Positions 40,921 to 49,312 of a DNA stretch of 64,000 nucleotides are shown here, one piece after another (the first letter of the stretch is position 1; the number at the start of each line of letters is the position of its first letter). Origin of the DNA: Streptomyces sp. MP131-18 (GTDB taxonomy: Bacteria; Actinomycetota; Actinomycetes; Streptomycetales; Streptomycetaceae); assembly GCF_001984575.1 (NCBI RefSeq), contig NZ_LZNS01000001.1:3139501-3203500 (forward strand), read 5' to 3'. The position numbers and the translations under genes were made by a program. A model generated the notes under the pieces. The model ran no database searches. It was not told where the DNA came from and worked only from the letters and a program-made list of their open reading frames with translations.

Positions 40921-43900
40921 GGAGGCGGCAGGAAGCCATCGGTGACGAAGGAGGAGATGTAGCGGGCGAACAGCGCGTCGTCGATCGGGGGGCAGGTCAC
41001 CTCGCTCCCCCGCAAGGCGCGGCGGGTCGATGCGGAGTCGAAGACGAGGGAGGGGGGCGGGGGTTCCTCGTCGGGCCGTGCGCCTCGCGCGGGCAGGAGG
41101 CCGAGCAGCGGGAAGGCCGCGTTCCCCGGCTGCTGTTCCAGGTGGCGGTGCCACTGTTCCAGCGGGACTTCGTCGATGCGGTGACCGAGGGTCCGCAGCC
41201 GGCTCACGATCTCGGTGAACGGCAGCCGGCGTTCACTGGACAGGTGGAAGATGCCGCCGGTGTTCGACGGGTCGGCGGCGAGCGCGCCGATGGCGGCGCT
41301 GACGTAGTCCACGGGGACGAGGTCGAAGTCCCCGGCGTAGTCGCGGGGCGCGAGACCGGCCTGGAGGCAGCCCTTGACCAGCAGCCAGAGGAAGTCGGAG
41401 GTCTGGCAGACCCCGGTGCCGGTGTGACCGCTGATCCGGGTCGGCCGGTACACCGTCACGCGGAGGCCCCGTTTGCCGGCCTCGGCCACGAGCGCTTCGG
41501 CCACCCACTTGGTCCTGGCGTAGCCGTGCCGCAGCAGCGCGCCGTCGCCGAGCGGATGGTCGGGGAGGACGCGTCCGGCGGGGTGGCGGCCGTGGGCGGG
41601 GAAGACCCCGACGGTGGAGACGTGGTGGACCGGCACCGCGCGGTGGGCGGCGGCCAGTCTGAGTATCTCCGCGGTGCCGTCGACGTTGGCCGCCTTCAAC
41701 CGGTCGTACGGATACGTCAGGTTGACCTCGGCACCGGTGTGGAACACCGCGTCGACGTGGCGCGCCAACCGGTCGAACGCCCGCTGCCCGAGGCCGAGCC
41801 GCCCGCGGGCCAGATCGCCCGGCACGGCCTCGATCCGGCCCGCGTGGGCGGGGTTCCACAGGTGGTAACGCATGAGGGTGTGCCGCAGCCGCTGGAACGC
41901 GGCCGCCGGGTCGGGCGCGCGAACGAGGCAGTGCACCGTCGCGGGCGTGCGCTCCAGGAGGTCGTGGAGCAGGAACGCGCCCAGGAATCCGGTGGCCCCG
42001 GTCAGCAGGACGTGGTCGGGCGGACGGGGCGCGGCGGCCGGTCCTGGCGCGGGCACGATGCCGGGATCGAGCGTGGTCTCCTCGCCGAGGTCGTGCGCCT
42101 CGGGAGCCCGGCCGCGTTCGCCGAGCGTGCGGGCCAGCGCGGAAAGCGTCTGCGCCGCGAGGATGTCGGAGGGGTGGGCGGGCAGCCCCAGCTCCGCACG
42201 GACCCGGACGGCGAGCCGCACGGCGAGCAGGGAATCGCCGCCGTAGGAGAAGAACGTCCGGTCCGGCTCGACCGCTTCGACGTGCAGGACCTCCGCCCAG
42301 AGCGCGGCCAGCTCCCGTTCGAGCGTCCCGGCGGGGAGGCGCCCGCCGACGGGCGCGGGCCGCGGCGTCCGTGCGGTCGGCGCGTAACGCCGGTGAACGG
42401 CCGCCCGGTCCGTCTTGCCGCTGTGGGTCCGCGGGAAGCCGGGGACCCGGGTGGCGACGGACGGCACCAGGTAGGCGGGCAGCTTCCCGGCCAGCGCCTG
42501 ACGCACCTGCCCCGGCGCGGGCCTGTCGGGCTCCGCCGCGGTGTAGTAGGCCACGAGCCGCCGTTCCGTGGCGTGGCCGCCCTCGGCCACGACGACGGCG
42601 TCGGTGATCCCGGGGACCGTCTTCAACGCGGCCTCGACCTCGCCCGGTTCGACACGGTAGCCGCGGACCTTGGTCTGGTCGTCGCCGCGGCCAAGGAACC
42701 TGAGGCTGCCGTCCGGCAGGAACGCCCCCAGGTCACCGGTGCGGTAGAGCAGTCCGCCGGCCGGCCCGAACGGATCGGTGACGAAACGCCGGTCGTTCGC
42801 GTCGCCGCCGGACCGGTAGCCCACGGCCACGCTGTCGCCCGCGACGCAGATCTCGCCGACCGCACCGACCGGCCGCGGGCGCAGCCGCCCGTCCAGGACG
42901 TACACCCGGCTGCCGGGAACGGGCCGCCCGATCGGTGGCCGGTCAGGCCAGGAAACGGGCGGGCCGGTGAGCCGGTGCCTGGTGACCACGTGGGTCTCCG
43001 ACGGACCGTACTGGTTTTCCAGCCGCGCCAGGGGACAGGTGGTGAACAGCTCCCTGATGGCCGGCGTGACGTGCAGCTCCTCCCCCGCGGTGATCACCTC
43101 GCGCAGGCTCGCCGGGCGGCGCCCGGCGCTCACCGCGTATTCGGCGATCACCTGGAGGGCCACGTAGGGCAGGAAGAGCCGGTCGACCGCGTGGTGCTCG
43201 ACGAGGTCGAGCAGCCGGTGCGGGTCGCTCCGCGCGTGGTCGTCCACGAGGACGAGGGTGCCGCCGACGGCCCAGGTGCAGAACATCTCCTGGAAGGCGA
43301 CGTCGAACCCGAGCGGCGCGAACTGCGCGGTGCGCGGGCCCGCTTCCGCGGACGACTCGCCGCACTGCCAGTCGACGAGCGCCGCGAGCGACCGGTGGGG
43401 CATGACCACGCCCTTCGGCCGCCCGGTCGACCCCGAGGTGTACACGAGGTAGGCGGGATCGTCCCGGCCCACCGCCGGCAGCGGCGGACGCGGCGCGCCG
43501 CCGGGAGCGGGCGCGGGCACGTCCTCGACGAGGATCGTCTCCACCCCGGGCAGGCCGCCGCCGGCCCGCCGGGTCAGCACGGCGGCCGGTTCGCTGTCGC
43601 GGAGGAGGAAGGAGAGGCGGTCCGCCGGGAGGGCGGGGTCCAGCGGGACGCATGCCCCGCCGGCGTACAGCACGCCGAGTACGGCCACCAGGGCGTCGAC
43701 CGACCGGTCGAGCATGATTCCGATGCGCTGCCGGGCGAGCCCGCGCGCGGTGAGCGCCCCGGCCAGGGCCGCGGCGGAGGCGGCCAGTTCCCCATAGGTC
43801 ATCCGGTGCTCGCCGTGGACGACGGCGAGGGCGTCCGGCCGCAACCTGGCGGCTCTGTCGACGCGTTCGTGGGCGGCCGGCGGCACGTCGCCCGCCGCGG

Positions 43901-45284
43901 CGGCCGGACCACGGCTCAGCGTCTCCACGACGAACGTCCGCTCGTCCTCGGACATGACCCGCAAATCGTCCAGACACCGGTCCTCGTCGGACGTGGCGTC
44001 GGTCAGCAGGGCGACGAAGCGTTCGCCGATGCGCCGCGCGGTCGCGGGGTCGAAAATCTCGGTCGCGTACTCCAGCAGCCCCAGATACCCGCCGTCCCGC
44101 GGCACAAGATTGAGGAACACGTCGAACTTGGCGGTGCCGCCGTGGCAGTACAGCCGCTCGGCGGTTGCGCCGGGCAGGTCAAGTCCTGGCGCGTCGGCAT
44201 CGTCGACGGTCACCACGACCTGGAAGAGCGGGAACCGGTCCTGGGTCCGTTCCGGGACCAGCTCGCGCACCAGCCTGCTGTGCGGTACGCGGGTGTGTGC
44301 CATGGCGCCCCGCACCGCGCTCCGCGTATCGGCCACCAGCTCCCGGAACGTCTGCCCCCGGCGGGTGCGCTGACGCAGGGGCATCACATCGGACAGGCAG
44401 GCGATCAGCGGTTCCAGTTCCAGCGTGTCGCGCCGGGTGACGGGCGTGCCCAGCACGACGTCCTCCTGGCCGCCGAGCCTGACGAGCAACGCGGTCAGCG
44501 CCGCGGTGAGCAGCACGAATGGCGTCGTGCGCAGCTCGCGGCAGCTCCGCCGCAGCGCGGCACCCAGCTCCGGGCCGATCACGAACTCGTGCTGTCCGCC
44601 GCCGTGTTCCGGCGCCGCCGGCCGCGGACGGTCCAGCGGGAAGGCCGACTCCTCCGGAGCCCCCGCGAGCGTCCGCCGCCAGTACGCCATGGCGGCGTCC
44701 GCGGCCTCGTCCGCAGCGCCGTCCGCTGCCTCGTCCGCCGTCGCACGCTGGGCCCTGGCGTACGAGCCGAACGACATGGGCAGGTCGGGCAGCGCGGGCT
44801 CACGGCTGTCGAGGGCCATCCGGTACAGCCGGCTGAACTCCTGGTCGAACAGCCGCAGGGACCATCCGTCGATGGCCGCATGGTGCACCCCCACCGCGAG
44901 AACGGCGTCCCGCGGGGCGACGCGCAGCAGCGTGGCCCTCAGCAGGGGCGGCCGGTCCAGGGGCAGCGGACCCGAGACGGCGGCGTGCAGCGCCGCGGCC
45001 AGGCCGTCCTCTGGGACGGACCGGACGGCAAGCGGCACCTGGGCCGGCGGCGCCACGACCTGGACCGCCCGGCCGCCTTCCATGACGAGCGCGGTGCGCA
45101 GCGGTTCGTGGCGGGCGACGAGGGCGGTCAGCGCCGTCTCGACGGCCGCGGCGTCGAGGTCGCCCCGGATGCGGTGGACCCAGGACTCGCGGTAGAGACT
45201 CGGCCCCGACGTGAGCTGGTCGTTGAGCCAGATCGACTCCTGCTCGAAGGACATGGGAAAGGTGGCGGCGGGACGCTCGGTCAC
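40917..45284 (-). CDS. NRPS module with reductive release (C-A-T-R)
   Basis: 1455 aa. Domains in order: condensation (about 8-440, HHAAIDG at 134-140), adenylation (about 470-960, YTSGSTGRPKG near 612), carrier (Ser in FFSYGGDSLLAV near 1014), and thioester reductase (LLTGATGFLGAFLL near 1088, YARTK near 1253). The hand-read A-domain code is D-V-Q-F-I-A-Q-V-V, one residue from the proline code DVQ(L/F)IAHVV. The reductase would free a dipeptide aldehyde by NADPH reduction; there is no thioesterase. GTG 45284 overlaps the upstream A-enzyme stop. The set of PCP, A and C-A-T-R equals AusA of staphylococci split into three proteins. Confidence 0.93.
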   Translation of the reverse strand: MTERPAATFPMSFEQESIWLNDQLTSGPSLYRESWVHRIRGDLDAAAVETALTALVARHEPLRTALVMEGGRAVQVVAPPAQVPLAVRSVPEDGLAAALHAAVSGPLPLDRPPLLRATLLRVAPRDAVLAVGVHHAAIDGWSLRLFDQEFSRLYRMALDSREPALPDLPMSFGSYARAQRATADEAADGAADEAADAAMAYWRRTLAGAPEESAFPLDRPRPAAPEHGGGQHEFVIGPELGAALRRSCRELRTTPFVLLTAALTALLVRLGGQEDVVLGTPVTRRDTLELEPLIACLSDVMPLRQRTRRGQTFRELVADTRSAVRGAMAHTRVPHSRLVRELVPERTQDRFPLFQVVVTVDDADAPGLDLPGATAERLYCHGGTAKFDVFLNLVPRDGGYLGLLEYATEIFDPATARRIGERFVALLTDATSDEDRCLDDLRVMSEDERTFVVETLSRGPAAAAGDVPPAAHERVDRAARLRPDALAVVHGEHRMTYGELAASAAALAGALTARGLARQRIGIMLDRSVDALVAVLGVLYAGGACVPLDPALPADRLSFLLRDSEPAAVLTRRAGGGLPGVETILVEDVPAPAPGGAPRPPLPAVGRDDPAYLVYTSGSTGRPKGVVMPHRSLAALVDWQCGESSAEAGPRTAQFAPLGFDVAFQEMFCTWAVGGTLVLVDDHARSDPHRLLDLVEHHAVDRLFLPYVALQVIAEYAVSAGRRPASLREVITAGEELHVTPAIRELFTTCPLARLENQYGPSETHVVTRHRLTGPPVSWPDRPPIGRPVPGSRVYVLDGRLRPRPVGAVGEICVAGDSVAVGYRSGGDANDRRFVTDPFGPAGGLLYRTGDLGAFLPDGSLRFLGRGDDQTKVRGYRVEPGEVEAALKTVPGITDAVVVAEGGHATERRLVAYYTAAEPDRPAPGQVRQALAGKLPAYLVPSVATRVPGFPRTHSGKTDRAAVHRRYAPTARTPRPAPVGGRLPAGTLERELAALWAEVLHVEAVEPDRTFFSYGGDSLLAVRLAVRVRAELGLPAHPSDILAAQTLSALARTLGERGRAPEAHDLGEETTLDPGIVPAPGPAAAPRPPDHVLLTGATGFLGAFLLHDLLERTPATVHCLVRAPDPAAAFQRLRHTLMRYHLWNPAHAGRIEAVPGDLARGRLGLGQRAFDRLARHVDAVFHTGAEVNLTYPYDRLKAANVDGTAEILRLAAAHRAVPVHHVSTVGVFPAHGRHPAGRVLPDHPLGDGALLRHGYARTKWVAEALVAEAGKRGLRVTVYRPTRISGHTGTGVCQTSDFLWLLVKGCLQAGLAPRDYAGDFDLVPVDYVSAAIGALAADPSNTGGIFHLSSERRLPFTEIVSRLRTLGHRIDEVPLEQWHRHLEQQPGNAAFPLLGLLPARGARPDEEPPPPSLVFDSASTRRALRGSEVTCPPIDDALFARYISSFVTDGFLPPP

Positions 45285-46855
45285 AGGTCGCCCTCCGGGT
45301 GGTCGGGACGTCTCAGCGAGTCGGTGAGGGCAGCGCGGTCCAGCTTCCCGCTGGCGGTGAGCGGGAGGCGTTCCCGGCTGTGCACGCGTTCGGGCACCAG
45401 GTGACGCGGCAGCGCCGCGGCGAGCGTGCGGCGCAGCGTCCTCGCGTCCAGGCGGTCCGCGCCGTCGGCGTCCTTCTCCTGGGTGTAGAAGAGGGCGAGC
45501 CCTTCGTGGCTCTCGTCCTCCCCTGGCACCGGGACCACCGCGCACTCGCGCACCCCGGACACGTCGCGCGCGGCGGCCTCCACCTCTTCCGGCTCCACAC
45601 GGTGCCCTCTGATCTTCACCTGCCGGTCGCCGCGCCCCAGGAAGTGCAGGACGCCGTCGCCGTCCAGGAAGCCCTGATCGCCCGTGCGGTACACGCGCGT
45701 CGGGACGCCGTCGAGGGGCAGCACCGGGAACCGCTCGGCGGTGAGCCGGGGATCGCCGAGGTAGCCCAGGGCGAGTCCCTCGCCCGAGACGCAGATCTCG
45801 CCGGCGGTGCCGGGGGCGGCCGCCTCCCGGCCGTCCGTCAGGAGGTGAACGCGCCGTCCCGGCACCGGAACCCCGATCGGGATGCCGGTGGTTGTCGCGC
45901 AGTCCGCCGACCGCACCCGGCGGGCGGTGGCGAAGACGCAGGTCTCCACGGGCCCGTAGCCGTTGGTCAGCGCGGTGGTGGGATGGCGTTCGAGGAACGC
46001 CCTGGCCCTGGGCACCGACAGCCGTTCCGCGCCGGTGAGCACCTGGCGGAGCCCCTGGAAGCAACCGGGGTCCTCGTCGAGGAAGAGGTGGAACAGCGAG
46101 GCCGTGAGCCAGACCGTGTCCACCCCGTGCTCGTCGGCGAGGCCGCGCAGAGTGCCGGGCATCAGGTACGCGCCGTCCGGGAGCACGCAGGTCCCGCCGT
46201 TCAGCAGCGGCCCCCAGGTCTCCAGCGTGAATCCGTCCCACGTCGGTGGCGCGGCCTGGATCATCGTCGGGCCGGACGCGAAGGGGGCGAAGCCGCCGCC
46301 GAACAGACTGGTGGTGGCCCGGTGGCCGGACACCACGGCCTTCGGCCGGCCGGTGGTTCCGGAGGTGAAGAAGACGGTGGCGGGGCTCGATCCGTCCACC
46401 GGCCGTCCCGGCCGCCGGGTGGCCCGCTCGGCCAGGCGCCCGAACTCCCCCTCCGGCGGCGGCGACCACACCGCGCCCGCCCAGTCGCCCAGTGCCCCCG
46501 GCGCGTCCGCCGCTCCCGGCGCCACGGCCACCCGGGGTCGCAGCAGCCCGAGCAGGGCCCGGAGCCGCGGGAGGGGCCATCCGGGGTCCAGAACCGCGTA
46601 GGCCGCGCCGGTCTTGAGCACGCCCAGGAGGACCGCCACGAGAGCGGGCGAACGGGGCATGACCACCGGCACGAAACCGCCGGGCCCCGCCCCCCGTTCC
46701 TCCAGGGCCGTGGCGCAGGCCCCGGCCGCGGCGTCCAGCTCGGCGTAGGTGACGCGTACGCTGCCGCGGACGAGCGCGACGGCGTCGGGCGTTCGCGCGG
46801 CGTGGTACTCGACGGCCGTGTGGATGAGCGGGGAACCGGCCGGGCCGGTGCTCAC
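45281..46855 (-). CDS. Stand-alone NRPS adenylation enzyme
   Basis: 524 aa amino-acid-activating enzyme. Core motifs: FFTSGTTGRPKAV (A3) near residue 160, NGYGPVET (A5), YRTGDQGFLDGDG (A7), GRGDRQVKIRGHRVEPEEVE (A8), and the A10 lysine in LTASGKLDRAAL. The hand-read pocket code is D-G-L-W-L-G-G-V-F, closest to valine-type codes DA(F/L)W(I/L)GGTF, so a branched aliphatic residue is likely. It should load the free carrier protein encoded just upstream. Starts and stops overlap (GTGA) on both sides. Confidence 0.9.
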   Translation of the reverse strand: MSTGPAGSPLIHTAVEYHAARTPDAVALVRGSVRVTYAELDAAAGACATALEERGAGPGGFVPVVMPRSPALVAVLLGVLKTGAAYAVLDPGWPLPRLRALLGLLRPRVAVAPGAADAPGALGDWAGAVWSPPPEGEFGRLAERATRRPGRPVDGSSPATVFFTSGTTGRPKAVVSGHRATTSLFGGGFAPFASGPTMIQAAPPTWDGFTLETWGPLLNGGTCVLPDGAYLMPGTLRGLADEHGVDTVWLTASLFHLFLDEDPGCFQGLRQVLTGAERLSVPRARAFLERHPTTALTNGYGPVETCVFATARRVRSADCATTTGIPIGVPVPGRRVHLLTDGREAAAPGTAGEICVSGEGLALGYLGDPRLTAERFPVLPLDGVPTRVYRTGDQGFLDGDGVLHFLGRGDRQVKIRGHRVEPEEVEAAARDVSGVRECAVVPVPGEDESHEGLALFYTQEKDADGADRLDARTLRRTLAAALPRHLVPERVHSRERLPLTASGKLDRAALTDSLRRPDHPEGDL

Positions 46856-47115
46856 CTGTCCGTCCTGGCCGCGGAGACGAGCGCGATGAAATCCGCGAGG
46901 TCGTCGCAGCCGAGCAGATCCTCGGGACCGACCTCGACTCCCGCTTCCCGGCCGACGCGCAGACATATCCGTATGGCGTCGAGCGACGTGCCGCCGATGT
47001 CGTAGAAGCTGTCCGTCGGACGGAGCGGCCCGCGGCCTGTCACCTCGTCCACGATCGACAGCACCAGTGCGTCGGTGTGCTGCGGATCGTCGCCTGACAG
47101 GTGCGATGCTGGCAT
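46852..47115 (-). CDS. Free peptidyl carrier protein
   Basis: 87 aa. The phosphopantetheine site is the Ser of DIGGTSLDAI near residue 44; the usual GGxS is preserved. ATG 47115 has AAGGGA six bases before it, although the frame is open further upstream. It is the first gene of the three-gene NRPS operon and would carry the first amino acid. No phosphopantetheinyl transferase is in the window, so a genomic one must serve. Confidence 0.88.
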   Translation of the reverse strand: MPASHLSGDDPQHTDALVLSIVDEVTGRGPLRPTDSFYDIGGTSLDAIRICLRVGREAGVEVGPEDLLGCDDLADFIALVSAARTDR

Positions 47116-47261
47116 CGTCGTTCCCTTCTGGGCTCTTCGAGCATGAGCGGTGCGCCGTCGTCTGCCGGCTGATGGTGAATGATGCCCGGCTGTGTTCGAC
47201 GCGGCTTGATCAGCACGGGCCACGGGCTCGGCCAACGATACCGATGGGGCCGACGGCGGGT

Positions 47262-47333
47262 CAGGAGCCGGAAGAGATACAGGAGTCGACAGGGGTTCAG
47301 GAGCCGGCGGTGGTTCAGGAGTCGGCGGGCCGA
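47262..47333. repeat. 18-bp tandem repeat, four copies
   Basis: Copies begin at 47262, 47280, 47298 and 47316, exactly 18 bp apart. Each starts CAGGAG(C/T)CG; the two central ones end in GGTT. The last copy contains the end of the HTH gene and the rest lie just beyond its stop. On the minus strand one frame would read Pro-Ala-Pro-Glu-Pro-Pro repeats, but that frame has no start. Confidence 0.85.
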
Positions 47334-48400
47334 CCGGTGGCGGCGTCGATCCATTCGGTGCCGCCGATCATGTAACCCCACTCGGTCTGGCCGCTGATGG
47401 CACTGGTGCGGAACGGCTCCCCGTCGTCGTCGACGCGGAGCGTGCCGGCGCGGTCGCCGCTGGACCAGTCGAGTTCGAGGTACCAGCTGACGTCCTTGGC
47501 GTCGGCGCGCGCGTCGACGTAGAAGACCAGAGGTTCCTTCTCGTCGACCCACAGCGGGAGGTCGTCCTGACCGGCCACCGCCGTCGGCCGCGGTGCGGTG
47601 GCGTCCAGGTCGACGTCGAACGCCGTGGTCCGCACCGGGCCGCCGCCGCATCCGGAATAGCCGCCGTAGAGGTGCCAGGGCAGCGGCTCACCACTGGCCG
47701 TGACGCGCACGCGCAGCTCGCGCAGGACGACCGTCTCCGTCTCCGTGCCCTGAATGGTGAGTTCCACGAGCTGCTCCCCGGCCGGGACGGCGCCCAGGGC
47801 GCGTACCCAGCCGGGGGCGTCCGTCTCGAACGGGGGCGGCGGCACCTGGGACGGCGGTCGGTCCACGAGGTAACGGCCCGCGCACTCCTCGAGCGAGTAC
47901 GGGCGGGTGACCACGGCCAGCGGCGCCGGCTCGGTGGCCTGTTCCGAAGCGCCGGTCGCGGCGTCGTCGCCGTCCTCGCCGTCACCGCCGGTGAGGAGTC
48001 CGGCGAGCAGGGCGATCGCCAGGGCGGCGGCGAGGGCGCCCGCCGCGGCCAGCGCGAACCGCGGCCCGGACCGGCGGGGGGCGGGCGCCGACGACGGCTC
48101 GGGCTCGCCCGGGGGCTCCTCCGGGGCCGGTCTCGGGCCTTTCCGGTCCCGCTGCCGGGCCGTGTCGGCGGCGATCCACCGCCGGTGCAGCTCTGCGTGT
48201 TCCTCGGGCGTGGCCCGGCACAGCCGGGCGAACCGTTCCACGGTCGCGAACTCGGGCGGCAGCGCCTCTCCCCGGCAGTAGCGGTGCAGCGTGGACGCAC
48301 TCATGTGCAGTCGCTTCGCCAGCACGCCGTAGCTCAGCCCCGAACGGTTCTTCAACTCGATGAGCAGCGCGGCAAGGTCCGCCGTCTCCGCACCCGCCAC
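47315..48400 (-). CDS. Membrane-anchored helix-turn-helix protein
   Basis: 361 aa from GTG 48400, preceded by GGGGGA; ATG 48451 is possible but lacks a ribosome site. The N-terminal Xre-type HTH (about 10-65) reads SYGVLAKRLHMSASTLHRYC. A Pro/Glu-rich linker, one membrane helix (about 118-140, ALAAALAIALLAGLLTGG) and an extracellular domain of about 200 residues follow. Such one-component membrane regulators with an outside domain are common in Streptomyces and of unknown signal. It precedes the NRPS operon on the same strand by 200 bp, so control of that operon is a fair guess but unproven. Confidence 0.8.
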   Translation of the reverse strand: MAGAETADLAALLIELKNRSGLSYGVLAKRLHMSASTLHRYCRGEALPPEFATVERFARLCRATPEEHAELHRRWIAADTARQRDRKGPRPAPEEPPGEPEPSSAPAPRRSGPRFALAAAGALAAALAIALLAGLLTGGDGEDGDDAATGASEQATEPAPLAVVTRPYSLEECAGRYLVDRPPSQVPPPPFETDAPGWVRALGAVPAGEQLVELTIQGTETETVVLRELRVRVTASGEPLPWHLYGGYSGCGGGPVRTTAFDVDLDATAPRPTAVAGQDDLPLWVDEKEPLVFYVDARADAKDVSWYLELDWSSGDRAGTLRVDDDGEPFRTSAISGQTEWGYMIGGTEWIDAATGRPADS

Positions 48401-48578
48401 CGCCGTCCCCCGTTCCTCGCGTCCCGTCCCGGCATTCGAAGCCGGGATCATCCTGGCAGGTCACCCGGGGTGGAACTGTCCCACCCCCCCGAAACCGCGG
48501 CGCCCGGTGGCAGGTGGGACGAAGGGCGTCACATGCTGCGGTCGTCCGGGCCACCGGGTCCGGCGGATTCACCGATCC

Positions 48579-48605
48579 GACGAGAACGACGAGAACGACG
48601 AGAGA
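48579..48605 (+). repeat. 9-bp tandem repeat in the DUF4232 leader
   Basis: GACGAGAAC occurs twice, then GACGAGAGA, directly head to tail, ending 11 bases before the ATG. The third copy supplies the GAGAG ribosome site region. Slippage here could alter expression. Confidence 0.7.
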
Positions 48606-48616
48606 GCAGCAAAACG

Positions 48617-49312
48617 ATGACCACCAACGCACCGCACCGCCGTCCCCGTCTCCTTGCCGCCGTCGCCGCGCTCGGCGCGACGCTCGCGCTGACGCTCACC
48701 GCCTGCCAGGACGAGGAGGCGGACGCCTCCGGCGGGTCCGCGTCCCAGTCGCCCGGCACGGAGTCGCCCCAGGAGGCGGGCGGCGAAGAAACGGCCGAGG
48801 AGCCCGGGGACGTGGCGGAGGCCACCGGCCCGCCGGCGACCGGCGGCGGAACGCCCGAGGACGGCGCCGGGGAGCGGGAGCAGGAGGCCACCGCCTGCAC
48901 GCTCGACACGACCGAGCTGGCCGCCGCCCCGGTCGAACGGCCGATCAACCACATGCTGCTCACGGCGACCAACACCGGCGACGAAACCTGCTTCGCCTAC
49001 CATGCCCCCTTCCTGCGCCTGGGCGACGACGCCCAGGCCGCCGTCCCGCGCAACGAGGACAGCAAGCCGCAGTCCGTCATCACGCTGGCCCCCGGCCAGA
49101 CCGCCTACGCCTCGGTCCTCACCTCCTCCGCCGCCATGGATGCGGCGGGCGGCTACACCGCGACCAGTCTCGGCGTGCAGTTCGCCGACGCCGGGGACGC
49201 TGCCATCGAGGGGATGGCGGACGTTCCGCTGCCCGGCGGCGAGGTCTACGTCGACGACTCGGCGCAGGTCTCGTACTGGCAATCGTCCCTGAACGACGCG
49301 CTCACCTGGTGA
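48617..49312 (+). CDS. DUF4232 lipoprotein
   Basis: 231 aa. A lipoprotein signal ends LTLTAC (Cys about 30). An acidic, Ser/Gly/Pro-rich linker follows to about residue 95, then a DUF4232 domain of beta strands with VERPINHMLLTATNTGDETC and RNEDSKPQSVITLAPGQTAYASV. DUF4232 proteins are abundant at the Streptomyces surface and have no assigned role. Its end overlaps the convergent regulator gene by 11 bp. Confidence 0.85.
   Translation: MTTNAPHRRPRLLAAVAALGATLALTLTACQDEEADASGGSASQSPGTESPQEAGGEETAEEPGDVAEATGPPATGGGTPEDGAGEREQEATACTLDTTELAAAPVERPINHMLLTATNTGDETCFAYHAPFLRLGDDAQAAVPRNEDSKPQSVITLAPGQTAYASVLTSSAAMDAAGGYTATSLGVQFADAGDAAIEGMADVPLPGGEVYVDDSAQVSYWQSSLNDALTW

Noticed and set aside
40245..45404. 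1719-codon plus-strand open frame across the NRPS gene
   Set aside because: Only its first part (to about 40520) encodes the phosphotransferase; the rest is antisense to the NRPS domains.
40917..47115. Siderophore NRPS
   Set aside because: No hydroxylase, catechol genes, siderophore importer or Fur/DmdR-like site nearby; only two modules with a reductase.
47262..47333. CRISPR array
   Set aside because: Units are directly adjacent at 18 bp with no unique spacers and no cas genes.
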